Source of the DNA: Phreatobacter stygius
Lineage (GTDB): Bacteria > Pseudomonadota > Alphaproteobacteria > Rhizobiales > Phreatobacteraceae
Assembly (NCBI RefSeq): GCF_005144885.1
Contig: NZ_CP039690.1
Coordinates: 2,431,001-2,495,000, forward strand
Reading direction: 5' to 3'
Length of the DNA: 64,000 nucleotides
The position numbers and the translations under genes were made by a program. Positions 53,122 through 62,343 of this stretch are shown here, piece after piece. The first letter of the stretch is position 1; each line of letters begins with the position of its first letter. The notes under the pieces were generated by a model. That model was given only the letters and a program-made list of their open reading frames with translations. It was not told the DNA's origin and did not search any database.

Positions 53122-53886
53122 ATGACGTCCTATTTCGACGTATCCGGACGCCTGGCGCTGGTCACTGGTTCCAGCGCCGGCATTGGCCTGGCGCTGGCCC
53201 GCGGCCTGGCGCGCGCCGGCGCCCGGGTGGTGCTCAATGGCCGCGACGTCGACCGGCTGAAACAGGCCGCCGACGGCCTGGCGGCCGAAGGGCTCCAGGT
53301 TCACAGCCTCGCCTTCGACGTCACCGACCCCGCGGCGGTGGCCGAGGCGGTCGATCGGATCGAGCGCGACATCGGTCCGCTCGACATCCTGATCAACAAT
53401 GCCGGCATCCAGCGGCGCATGCCGCTGGACGAATTTCCCGAGGCAACCTGGCGCGAGCTGATGGCAACCAATCTCGACAGCGTGTTTTTTGTTGCCAAGG
53501 CGGTGGCCAAGGCGATGATCCCGCGCAAGTCGGGCGCCATCGTCAACATCTGCTCGGTGCAGAGCGAGCTGGGGCGCCCGGCCATTGCCCCCTATGCCGC
53601 CTCGAAAGGCGCCGTGAAGATGCTGACCAAGGGCATGGCGATCGACTGGGGCAAACACGGCATCCGGGTCAACGGCCTTGGTCCCGGCTATTTCAAGACC
53701 GAACTGAACAAGGCGCTGGTCGAGAACGAAGCTTTTTCGGCCTGGCTCACCGCCCGCACGCCGCTCGGCCGCTGGGGCGATGTCGATGAACTGGTCGGCG
53801 CCTGCCTGTTCCTGGTCTCGCCGGCGGCAAGCTTCGTCACCGGCCATGTGCTTTATGTCGACGGCGGCGTCACCGCGCAGCTTTGA
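53122..53886 (+). CDS. SDR oxidoreductase, gluconate 5-dehydrogenase-like
   Basis: A 254-residue short-chain dehydrogenase. The cofactor motif is TGSSAGIGLALARGL, followed by NNAGIQ, and the catalytic Tyr-Lys is in YAASKGAVK, with Ser in ICSVQS. The opening FDVSGRLALVTG and the GPGYFKTELNKAL region are typical of gluconate 5-dehydrogenases (IdnO type), which reduce 5-ketogluconate to gluconate. It is divergent from the idonate-type dehydrogenase gene. Start ATG 53122 is chosen; the long frame upstream is antisense to that gene. Confidence 0.9.
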   Translation: MTSYFDVSGRLALVTGSSAGIGLALARGLARAGARVVLNGRDVDRLKQAADGLAAEGLQVHSLAFDVTDPAAVAEAVDRIERDIGPLDILINNAGIQRRMPLDEFPEATWRELMATNLDSVFFVAKAVAKAMIPRKSGAIVNICSVQSELGRPAIAPYAASKGAVKMLTKGMAIDWGKHGIRVNGLGPGYFKTELNKALVENEAFSAWLTARTPLGRWGDVDELVGACLFLVSPAASFVTGHVLYVDGGVTAQL

Positions 53887-53915
53887 CAAGGCCGCGCAGC
53901 GCAGCGGCTGCGCAG

Positions 53916-55589
53916 TCAGAGCAGGGCGCGCATCCACACCGTCGCCGCCGCCGCTCCGGCATCCGGCGTACCGATGGCCCGGTCGCCGAGATAGGCGGCC
54001 CGGCCGAGCCGCGGGCGCATGCCGGCGGTGGCCTGAAAGCCCTTGTCCGCCGCTTCGACCGCCGCCCGCCAGGCCTCGGTCAGCGGCCTGCCATCCCTGG
54101 CCGCAGCCTCGAAAGCCTCGGCGCCCGGCACCAGGGCGTCCAGCATGGTGCGGTCGCCGGGCTTTGCGCCGCCAAGTTCGGTGATTGCGTCGACGCCGGC
54201 GCGAAAGGCCGCCGCATAGGCCTCGGCCTCCGCTCCCGCCCCGCTGTCGAGAACCCGCGCCGCGCGCATCAAGGCGACTGCGTAGAACGGCCCGGAACTG
54301 CCGGCGATTGCCCGGCGCAGCGCCCCGGCAAGCGCTGTCAGCGCGGTGGCCGGATCGCTGAACGCGCCATCGGGCAAGGCCCGAAGCGCTTCGGCGCCAC
54401 GCAGCATGCTGATGCCGAGATCGCCGTCACCGGCCGCGCTGTCGAGGGTCGTGAGCCGTTCTTCGGCCGCCTCGAGCGCGGCCGCGACCTTGAACAGCCG
54501 GCCACGAACCTGCAGGTCGGCGATCCCGGCGGCGGCCGGGTCGGCCACCGCCGCCGGTCCGGGCAGGACTTTCGGGACCGCGATCCGGCCACCTCCGGGC
54601 CAGGCCGGCGCCGCGGCCGGCGCGTCGAGCAGGCTCAGGCTGTCGTCGTCGACCTCGAGCAGCGACAGCGAGCAGCCGGGCATTTCGATGGCGGTGAGGA
54701 AATTGCCGCTCCAGGCCCGTTCGACGCGGATGCCGCGCCCGCGCAGCACGGTGAGCGCCCGGCGGGCGACGATCGCCAGCTCCATGGGCGGCGTGCCGCC
54801 GAGGCCGTTGACCAGCAGCGCCACCCGGTCGCCATCGCCGAGCCCCTGATCTTTCAGGATGATCTCCAGCATGGTGTCGACCAGCGCGTCGGCCGCTTCC
54901 AGCGCGCCGCGCCGCACGCCTTGCTCGCCATGGATGCCGAGCCCGAGCTCGACCTCGTTGTCGCCAAGCAGAAAGCCGGGGCGACCGGCCGCCGGCACGG
55001 TGCAGGCGCCCAGCGCCACCCCCATCGTGCCGAGCCCGCCGGCTGCCTGGCGCGCCGTCTCGGCTACCCGCGCCAGCGGCCAGCCGGCTTCCGCCGCAGC
55101 ACCGGCAATCTTGTGCACCAGCACCGTTCCGGCAATGCCGCGGCGGCGTTCGGCCGGCACCGTGTCGTGCAGAGCGACATCGTCGGCGACCATCACGATC
55201 TCGGTCGGAATGCCCTCGGCCTTGGCGAGTTCGGCGGCCAGGCCGAAATTCAGCCGGTCGCCGGTATAGTTCTTGACGACGAGCACCGCGCCGGCCGGCC
55301 CGGCGGCGGCGCGGATCGCGGTCAGCACCGCGTCGGCGCTTGGCGAGGTGAACACGTCGCCCGATATCGCGGCGGTCAGCAGGCCTTGCCCGACATAACC
55401 CGCATGGGCCGGCTCGTGGCCGGCGCCGCCGCCCGAGAGAACCGCGACCTTGCGCGCGCCGGGCTCGGGCAGCACGGCCCGGACGATCACGTCCTCATCG
55501 GCCAGCAAGGCCTGATCCGGGCAAAGGGCAACCAGCCCCTCGAGCATTTCCCGCACGACATGGCGCGGATCATTGACCAGCTTCTTCAT
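53916..55589 (-). CDS. Fused DhaK-DhaL dihydroxyacetone kinase
   Basis: A 557-residue ATP-dependent kinase with both domains in one chain. The DhaK part (1-~330) has LSGGGAGHEPAHAGYVGQGLLTAA and VKNYTGDRLNFGLAAE; the substrate His is expected near residue 220. The DhaL part (~355-557) has DSAAGDGDLGISMLRGAEA and the late GDRTMLDALVPG. It phosphorylates dihydroxyacetone or related trioses and tetroses such as erythrulose. The neighbouring sugar-acid dehydrogenases suggest a polyol or sugar-acid route. It is convergent with the SDR gene. Confidence 0.93.
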   Translation of the reverse strand: MKKLVNDPRHVVREMLEGLVALCPDQALLADEDVIVRAVLPEPGARKVAVLSGGGAGHEPAHAGYVGQGLLTAAISGDVFTSPSADAVLTAIRAAAGPAGAVLVVKNYTGDRLNFGLAAELAKAEGIPTEIVMVADDVALHDTVPAERRRGIAGTVLVHKIAGAAAEAGWPLARVAETARQAAGGLGTMGVALGACTVPAAGRPGFLLGDNEVELGLGIHGEQGVRRGALEAADALVDTMLEIILKDQGLGDGDRVALLVNGLGGTPPMELAIVARRALTVLRGRGIRVERAWSGNFLTAIEMPGCSLSLLEVDDDSLSLLDAPAAAPAWPGGGRIAVPKVLPGPAAVADPAAAGIADLQVRGRLFKVAAALEAAEERLTTLDSAAGDGDLGISMLRGAEALRALPDGAFSDPATALTALAGALRRAIAGSSGPFYAVALMRAARVLDSGAGAEAEAYAAAFRAGVDAITELGGAKPGDRTMLDALVPGAEAFEAAARDGRPLTEAWRAAVEAADKGFQATAGMRPRLGRAAYLGDRAIGTPDAGAAAATVWMRALL

Positions 55590-55680
55590 GGGCGGTGCTT
55601 TCGTGATCGCGGCTGTCATGGCCGCGTGTCAGGCCCGGAGCGGATGGCGAGGCACCGCCCCGCCATCCCACGCCCGGCGC

Positions 55681-56853
55681 TCAGGCGCCGAGCCGGTTGG
55701 TCGCCAGCCGGAGTTCGACCAGCCTCGCATACATGCTGGCCGCATAGGGCAGCACCGCGTCATTGAAGTCGTAGCTCGGATTGTGGACATTGGCGCTGTC
55801 GCCATTGCCGATATTGATATAGGCGCCGGGCACCTTCTCCAGCATGAAGGAGAAGTCCTCCGAGCCCATGATCAGATCGCGCTCGCGGTTGACATTGGCC
55901 TCGCCGGCGATCTCGGCGGCAACGTCGGCGGCAAAAGCCGTCTCGTCGGCGCCGTTGACCAGGGGCGCGAAGATCAGCCGGAAGTCGACCTCGGCCGTGG
56001 CACCGAAACCGGCTGCCACGCCGGTCGCGATGCGCCGCATATTGGTCTCGATGATGTCAAGCACCTCGGGCTTGAACCAGCGGGCGGTGCCGCGCACCGC
56101 CGCCTGGTTCGGCACCACGTTATAGGCGTCACCGCCTTCGATCCGGGTGACGCTGATGACCGCCGCGTCGACCGCGCCGACATTGCGGGCCGGGATCGAC
56201 TGCAGCGCCGTGACGATGTGGCAGGCGGTCAGCACCGGATCGACGCTGTGCTCGGGATGGGCGCCGTGCGAACCCTTGCCCTTGACGACGATGTCGAAAA
56301 ACGCGCCGCCGGCCATCATCGGGCCCGGCCGGATCGCAAATTTGCCGACCGGCAATTGCGGCGCGTTGTGGAAGCCGAACAGTACGTCGCAGGGAAAGCG
56401 CTCGAACAGGCCGTCGGCCAGCATGGCGTTGGCGCCGCCGAGCCCTTCCTCGGCCGGCTGGAAGATCAGGTTGACCACGCCGTCGAAGCGGCGGGTCTCG
56501 GACAGGTAGCGCGCCGCGCCGAGCAGGCTCGCGACATGGCCATCATGGCCGCAGGCATGCATCCGGCCGTCGATCGTCGAGCGGTGGGCGAAGCTGTTGG
56601 CCTCCTGCATGGGCAGCGCGTCCATGTCGGCGCGCAGGCCGATCGAGCGCGAACTGTCGCCGACCTTCAGCCGGCCGACAACGCCGGTCTTGCCGACGCC
56701 GCGATGCACCTCGAAACCGAAACCGTCGAGCGTGCGGGCGATGAAGTCGGAGGTGCGTTTTTCCTCGAAGCCGACCTCGGGATGCCGGTGCAGGTCCTGG
56801 CGCCAGGCCGTCATCGTGTCTTCGAATGCCTTGATCTTGTCGAGAACGGTCAT
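55681..56853 (-). CDS. M20-family amidohydrolase (hippurate hydrolase-like)
   Basis: A 390-residue metallopeptidase-fold hydrolase. The N-terminus WRQDLHRHPEVGFEE, the metal motif MHACGHDGHVASLLGAA and the dimerisation segment GSHGAHPEHSVDP identify the M20D group (hippurate hydrolase, IAA-amino-acid hydrolase, N-acyl-amino-acid deacylase). It removes an acyl group from an N-acyl amino acid in the cytoplasm. If hippurate-like acyl-glycines are the substrate, the products would be aromatic acids and glycine, but no direct link to the distant salicylate cluster is shown. Confidence 0.93.
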   Translation of the reverse strand: MTVLDKIKAFEDTMTAWRQDLHRHPEVGFEEKRTSDFIARTLDGFGFEVHRGVGKTGVVGRLKVGDSSRSIGLRADMDALPMQEANSFAHRSTIDGRMHACGHDGHVASLLGAARYLSETRRFDGVVNLIFQPAEEGLGGANAMLADGLFERFPCDVLFGFHNAPQLPVGKFAIRPGPMMAGGAFFDIVVKGKGSHGAHPEHSVDPVLTACHIVTALQSIPARNVGAVDAAVISVTRIEGGDAYNVVPNQAAVRGTARWFKPEVLDIIETNMRRIATGVAAGFGATAEVDFRLIFAPLVNGADETAFAADVAAEIAGEANVNRERDLIMGSEDFSFMLEKVPGAYINIGNGDSANVHNPSYDFNDAVLPYAASMYARLVELRLATNRLGA

Positions 56854-57178
56854 GCCGGGCTTTCCGCTGTGGAGAAAATTCGACCGCAAGCTAACACGGC
56901 CGGTCGCTCATGCCAGCGCGCTCGGCCGGCCAGCACCGCATTGGAGCCATCCCGCCTGCGCCTAGCCCGATCAGCAGCGTCGCGCTGCCTGCCTGCCGCC
57001 GGTCTCCGGCTGCCCAAGTTTATACTCATTCTAATCTTTGTTCAGTTTTGAGGCCTTTTAATGTACGACCAATCTAGAACAAGTATATAGTTTCAATGAA
57101 TACGTAATGATTGTTGACGAGACAGAACTGCATCTGCATTTTGCGGCGCTTCAATGGCATTTTGGCTGGAAGATGAAG
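56854..57178. promoter_or_regulatory. 325-base gap with AT-rich leader before the TonB receptor gene
   Basis: Bases 57010-57112 are markedly AT-rich compared with the surroundings, as expected for a regulated promoter of an iron-uptake gene. I could not identify a confident Fur, Irr or RirA box. Possible promoter hexamers TTGAGG (57046-57051) and AATCTA (57069-57074) are 17 bases apart but weak. No gene is seen. Confidence 0.4.
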
Positions 57179-59404
57179 ATGCAGCATGCGCCGCGGTTAC
57201 GCAGAACTGGCAAGAGTCTGATCGTTGCGAGCCTTGGCGGGCTTGTCAGCGCCGGCATGGCCTTGCCGGCCCAAGCGCAACAGACCCAGGTCCTTGACGA
57301 GATCACCGTCACGGCAACCCGCGCAGCGCGCCCGATCGAGCAGGTTCCGACCACCGTCCAGGTGATCGAACGCGCCGAGATCGAGCAGCAGCTGCAGTTC
57401 TCGGCCAATCCGGCCGTCGCTCTCTCCAAGCTGGTGCCCGGCTATTCCGCCTCGACCGAGACGATCTCCAATGCCTCGGAAAGCTATCGGGGACGCAGCC
57501 TCCTGGTGATGATCGACGGCGTGCCGCTGAACACGCCGCTGCGCGACGTGTCGCGGATCGCCTCGCTGATCGACCTCAATTCGGTCGAGCGGATCGAAGT
57601 CGCGTCCGGCGCCTCCAGCCTCTATGGCGCCGGCGCCACCGGCGGCACGGTCAATTTCATCACCCGCCGGCCGGTCGACGGCAAGCCGCAGGTGACCGTC
57701 AGTTCGACACTCCGGGCGTTCACCGCCAATCCCGGCAATTCGCTGGCACCGGAGGTCTCGGTCAGCGTCCTCGGCGGCCAGAACGGCTTCGACTATTCGG
57801 TCATCGCCACCGGCCGCGCCGCCGGCCGCAGCTATGACGGCGCCGGCCGTGAACTGCCCTCCGACGCCATGCTCGGCCAGGGCGGCGGCGACCGCTATTG
57901 GAACGGCAACCTGTTCGCCCGCCTCGGTTACAATTTCGACGCCAGCCGGCGCTTCGAAGTCTCGGCGACCATGATCCGGCTGGAGCAGAACCCGCAATAC
58001 AACACGCTCTATTCCGGCACCTATGCCCGGCCCGACACCTCGAGCCTCTATTCGGGCTCGAGCGTCATGGAGCGGACCAGCTCGTTCCAGGCGCGTTATA
58101 CCGACACGTCGTTCCTGCTCGGCAATCTGTCGGTGCAGGGCTTCTACAACGACACCAACAAGCGGTTCAATTACTCGACCTATTCTTACCCCTATAACAG
58201 CCAGGTCTATTATTCCGGCAACCCGGCCTCGCCGACCAGCCCGGCGAACCAGACGGTCCTGCACTCGACCCGTTATGGCGTGAACGCGACCGTCGATACC
58301 CCGCTCGATTTCCTGTGGCGCGGCGCCCGGCTGACCTGGGGCGCCGACGCCATGCGCGATCACACCTCGCAGGAACTGGTCGACGGCCGCCAGGTGTTCA
58401 CGCCCCTGGCCCAGACGACGCTGGCCGGCTTCACCCAGCTGCAGGTGCCGGTGGCCGACCGGCTGACCGTGCGCGGCGGCATCCGCTACGAGAGCTTCGC
58501 CCTGACCGTGTCGGACTATACCCGCCCCGACATCTATGCCGGCCTGAGCCCGGCCATGGTGTTCCTGCTGCCGGCGCTGAAGGTCACCGGCGGTTCGTTC
58601 AACTATTCCGCGCCGACCTATAATCTGGGCGCCACGTTCAAGCTGACCGATACGATCGATCTTTATGGCGGCTTCTCCCAGGGCTATGCCCTGCCTGATA
58701 TCGGCGCCTTCACCCGCCGCGCCGGTTCGACGCTGGCCTATGCCTGTCCGGTCATGATGCCGGCCTGCCTTCCGGCCGGCACCACGGTCAGCTATTCCAG
58801 CATCGCGCCCCGGGCCCAGCTGGTGAACAATTACGAGATCGGCATCCGCGGCCGCATCGGCGCTTTCCGCGGCGGCCTCGCCGGCTTCGTCAGCACTTCG
58901 AACAACGGCGTCACCTTCGATCCCCTCAGCAACACCCTGTCCCAGCAGAAGGAGATGATCTACGGCATCGAGTTCCAGGGCGAGGTCGCGGTCTCCAGCG
59001 CGCTGACGCTTGGCACCAACATGACCTATCGCGAGGGTCGCTACGATTCCAACAAGGACGGCCGCCTCGACAGCTGGCTGCCCAACAACCGCATCGCCAA
59101 TCCGTTCCGCGGCACGCTCTACGGCATCTACCGTTTCGACAACGATGTGGCGCTGCGCGTCGAGGGCGTCGGTTTCACCGCCCGCGAACAGCCGATCAAC
59201 CTCGCCGGCACCATCTACAAGATCCGTCCCGGCTTCACCGTCAATGCCTCGGTGACCGCGCCGGTCTATGGCGGCCAGGCCTTCCTGGCGGTCAACAACC
59301 TGTTCGACACGCTCTATGAAAACCCGTCGGCGACCTCCGTGCGCAATCTCACCAGCTATGCCTGGGGCCGCACCGTCACCGCCGGCTATCGCCGCACCTT
59401 TTGA
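57179..59404 (+). CDS. TonB-dependent outer-membrane receptor, probable siderophore receptor
   Basis: About 741 residues. It has a signal peptide (SLIVASLGGLVSAGMALPAQAQ), a TonB-box region (LDEITVTATR), a plug domain (~45-160: VMIDGVPLNTPL, SLYGAGATGGTVNFI) and a 22-strand barrel ending with the terminal Phe (AGYRRTF). ATG 57179 has a GGAAG ribosome site at ideal spacing; an upstream in-frame ATG at 57107 lacks one. The downstream RhtX/FptX-type carrier suggests a siderophore ligand made by another organism, as no siderophore synthesis genes are seen. Confidence 0.92.
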   Translation: MQHAPRLRRTGKSLIVASLGGLVSAGMALPAQAQQTQVLDEITVTATRAARPIEQVPTTVQVIERAEIEQQLQFSANPAVALSKLVPGYSASTETISNASESYRGRSLLVMIDGVPLNTPLRDVSRIASLIDLNSVERIEVASGASSLYGAGATGGTVNFITRRPVDGKPQVTVSSTLRAFTANPGNSLAPEVSVSVLGGQNGFDYSVIATGRAAGRSYDGAGRELPSDAMLGQGGGDRYWNGNLFARLGYNFDASRRFEVSATMIRLEQNPQYNTLYSGTYARPDTSSLYSGSSVMERTSSFQARYTDTSFLLGNLSVQGFYNDTNKRFNYSTYSYPYNSQVYYSGNPASPTSPANQTVLHSTRYGVNATVDTPLDFLWRGARLTWGADAMRDHTSQELVDGRQVFTPLAQTTLAGFTQLQVPVADRLTVRGGIRYESFALTVSDYTRPDIYAGLSPAMVFLLPALKVTGGSFNYSAPTYNLGATFKLTDTIDLYGGFSQGYALPDIGAFTRRAGSTLAYACPVMMPACLPAGTTVSYSSIAPRAQLVNNYEIGIRGRIGAFRGGLAGFVSTSNNGVTFDPLSNTLSQQKEMIYGIEFQGEVAVSSALTLGTNMTYREGRYDSNKDGRLDSWLPNNRIANPFRGTLYGIYRFDNDVALRVEGVGFTAREQPINLAGTIYKIRPGFTVNASVTAPVYGGQAFLAVNNLFDTLYENPSATSVRNLTSYAWGRTVTAGYRRTF

Positions 59405-59415
59405 GCCCTGAGATC

Positions 59416-59790
59416 ATGGTGGAACTCGACCAAGGCGCCGACGGCGTCGTGACCTTGCGGTTCCTGCCGCCCTATGGCGACAACGACGAGCGCGCCTATC
59501 TCGACGCGCTTGGGCTCGTCGGGCGGCTGGACAGGCGCTATGCGCTGCTGACCGTGTTCGGCGGCGGCGGCAAGCTGTCGGCGGCCGGTGAGCGCGAACA
59601 GGCGTTGTGGTTCAAGGCCACCCGCGACCAGATGAACCGGTGCTGCGCCGGCATCGCCATGATCCGCCCCGGCGCGACGGAAGCGACCGCCGCGGTGTTC
59701 CAGCGGCTCTGGCCCTTCCCGGTCTCGCTCGTGTCCGACGAGGCCGCCGGCCGCGCCGTCCTGCGCGCCCATCTCGGAGCCATCTCATGA
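59416..59790 (+). CDS. Small STAS/SpoIIAA-like protein of the siderophore operon
   Basis: About 124 residues. The pattern of alternating beta strands and helices (ALLTVFGGGGKLSAAGEREQ, CCAGIAMIRPG, then PFPVSLVSDEAAGRAVLRAHL) resembles SpoIIAA-like/STAS domain proteins of unknown role. Its stop overlaps the MFS start (ATGA) and its beginning touches the TonB-receptor stop: a TTG at 59401 overlaps that stop, and ATG 59416 is the more conventional start. Its conserved position between receptor and carrier is the main clue to function. Assignment to the STAS fold is tentative. Confidence 0.75.
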   Translation: MVELDQGADGVVTLRFLPPYGDNDERAYLDALGLVGRLDRRYALLTVFGGGGKLSAAGEREQALWFKATRDQMNRCCAGIAMIRPGATEATAAVFQRLWPFPVSLVSDEAAGRAVLRAHLGAIS

Positions 59791-61028
59791 CGCTTGCGAT
59801 CGACGACGCCCGACCGCCGGGCCGGATGCGCCTGTTCGTGGTTCTGGCCGGGCTCTATGTCGCCCAGGCGATCCCGTCCTATCTGTTCGCCGCCGCCATT
59901 CCGCCGATCATGCGCGAACAGGGCGTCTCGCGCACGGCCATCGGGTCGATCTCGCTCCTGTTCCTGCCACTGGTGCTGAAATTCCTCTGGGCGCCGCTGG
60001 TCGACCGCATCCGACCGCTGGCCCGCGCCCACCGGGCGAGCTGGGTGTTCCTCACCCAGGCCGGCATCGTCATCTGCATCCTCGGCCTCGTCGCCGTCGA
60101 GGTCACCGACGTGAAAGCGGTCCTGGCGATCGGCTTCGTCGCCTCTCTCCTGCTCGCCACCCAGGACATCGCCACCGACGGCTATGCCGCCAAACACCTG
60201 CCGGAACAGGACCGGGCGATCGGCAATGCCATTCAGGGCGGCGCGGTCGCCTTCGGCGTGGTGGTCGGCGGCACGCTCGGCCTGGTGCTCTACCACTATG
60301 CCGGCTGGGCCTGGATGCTGATGATCATCGCGGCGATTTCGGTGCTGCCGCTGGTCGCCGCCGTGATGATGCGCGAGGACGACCCGGCAGCCGCGGCGAC
60401 GACACCGAGACCCTCGCTGATGGCCTTCCTGAAACGTCCGGAGGCGCGCCAGATCTTGTGGATCGCGCTGATCTACCGGGCGAGCGAAGGTTTCGTGAAG
60501 GCGATGGAAGGCCCCTATCTCGTCGATGTCGGCGTGCCGCTCAACCAGATCGGTTATCTCTCGGGAACCGCGGCGGCCACCGCCGGGCTTGCCGGCTCGG
60601 CCATTGCCGCCTGGCTGATCAAACGGCGGGGCCTGAGTTTCGTGCTCAGCCTGCTCGGCGGCATGCGCACCGTCTGCTTCCTGCTGTTCGCGCTGCACGC
60701 CTACGGGCTGATCACCGGCAAGGAGGCGCTGTTCGGCGCTGCGGGCTTCCAGACCTTGATCCGCTACATGGAGATCGTCGCGCTCTACAGCCTGTTCATG
60801 GCGGTGAGTTCATCCGAACAGCCGGGCACCGATTTCACCATTCTCGCCTGCGCCCAGCTGGTGGTTTATCTCGCCGGCTCGATGCTGTCAGGCCGCATCG
60901 CCGACTGGCTCGGTTATGGCGCGCTGTTCGCCCTGTCGACCGGTTTGTCCGCCATCGCCGTGCTGGCGACGCTGCGCATGTTGCGGCACGTCAGGCTCGG
61001 CCACAACGGCAGGCCGGCGCCGGCATGA
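59787..61028 (+). CDS. MFS siderophore carrier, RhtX/FptX/AmpG-like
   Basis: A 413-residue inner-membrane protein with about 12 membrane segments. The opening LYVAQAIPSYLFAAAIPPIM and the segment LKFLWAPLVDRI, followed by SLLLATQDIATDGYAAKHL, are typical of the AmpG/RhtX/FptX group. RhtX and FptX carry intact ferric siderophores across the inner membrane as single proteins. Its gene context (TonB receptor) favours this over muropeptide transport. Start ATG 59787 overlaps the upstream stop. Confidence 0.9.
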   Translation: MTLAIDDARPPGRMRLFVVLAGLYVAQAIPSYLFAAAIPPIMREQGVSRTAIGSISLLFLPLVLKFLWAPLVDRIRPLARAHRASWVFLTQAGIVICILGLVAVEVTDVKAVLAIGFVASLLLATQDIATDGYAAKHLPEQDRAIGNAIQGGAVAFGVVVGGTLGLVLYHYAGWAWMLMIIAAISVLPLVAAVMMREDDPAAAATTPRPSLMAFLKRPEARQILWIALIYRASEGFVKAMEGPYLVDVGVPLNQIGYLSGTAAATAGLAGSAIAAWLIKRRGLSFVLSLLGGMRTVCFLLFALHAYGLITGKEALFGAAGFQTLIRYMEIVALYSLFMAVSSSEQPGTDFTILACAQLVVYLAGSMLSGRIADWLGYGALFALSTGLSAIAVLATLRMLRHVRLGHNGRPAPA

Positions 61029-61045
61029 GGTGATCGTCGAACCCT

Positions 61046-61372
61046 TCAGTCGGTCAGCCAGGTCAGCTCGACGATGAACTGGGCGCCCGGCACCTCGTCG
61101 GCCGTCCCCTCGCACATGATCCGGTCGCCGTCCGGCGTGCCGATCAGCCGGACGTGAACCTCGTCCTGGCCGAAGATCGTCTGCAGGCCCCGGCCCTGGC
61201 TGTGCCGATAGGTCCTGACCTCGAGCGTCACCCGGTTGCCCTCGTGGCCCTGCGTGCCGGTATAATAGAAGCCGCCGTCGCCGCCCCAGACCCGGCCGCC
61301 CTGGATGTGCAGCACGCCCGTGCCCCAGCCGAGCGGGCTCTGGAAGCGCAGCCTGTAAATCCCGTCACGCAT
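61046..61372 (-). CDS. GrlR-like regulatory protein
   Basis: A 108-residue single-domain beta-rich protein. The opening MRDGIYRLRFQSPLGWGTGVLH and GGDGGFYYTGTQ match the GrlR family, whose E. coli founder represses the LEE secretion genes by binding GrlA. No type III secretion genes are present here, and rhizobial homologues are uncharacterised. It stands alone, convergent with the MFS gene 18 bases away. Confidence 0.75.
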   Translation of the reverse strand: MRDGIYRLRFQSPLGWGTGVLHIQGGRVWGGDGGFYYTGTQGHEGNRVTLEVRTYRHSQGRGLQTIFGQDEVHVRLIGTPDGDRIMCEGTADEVPGAQFIVELTWLTD

Positions 61373-61462
61373 ATCGCGGGAGCCCTTTCCTGCCGCAAAC
61401 CAGCAGGCTGACTAACCGTTCGGCGTGCCGCCGTCCATGCGCGGCGTGGCAGGGCCCGCGTG

Positions 61463-62254
<792 letters not shown>

Positions 62255-62271
62255 TCGGAACTCCGCTTAGA

Positions 62272-62312
62272 TCCCGCTCCCCGGACCGCCGAAGCGATCG
62301 CGGGAAGCGGGA
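62272..62312 (-). other. Hairpin between binding-protein and ATPase genes
   Basis: TCCCGCT (62272-62278) and AGCGGGA (62306-62312) are inverted copies flanking a GC-rich interior, just after the binding-protein gene. There is no T-run. It parallels the hairpins at 10695-10717 and 24448-24470. Confidence 0.4.
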
Positions 62313-62343
62313 CATATCCATGCATTCGGGCGCGCTCAGGCCG

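Noticed and set aside
57010-57112. Search for a Fur, Irr (ICE) or RirA box before the TonB receptor
   Set aside because: The region is AT-rich, but no stretch matches the ICE or Fur consensus well enough to call.
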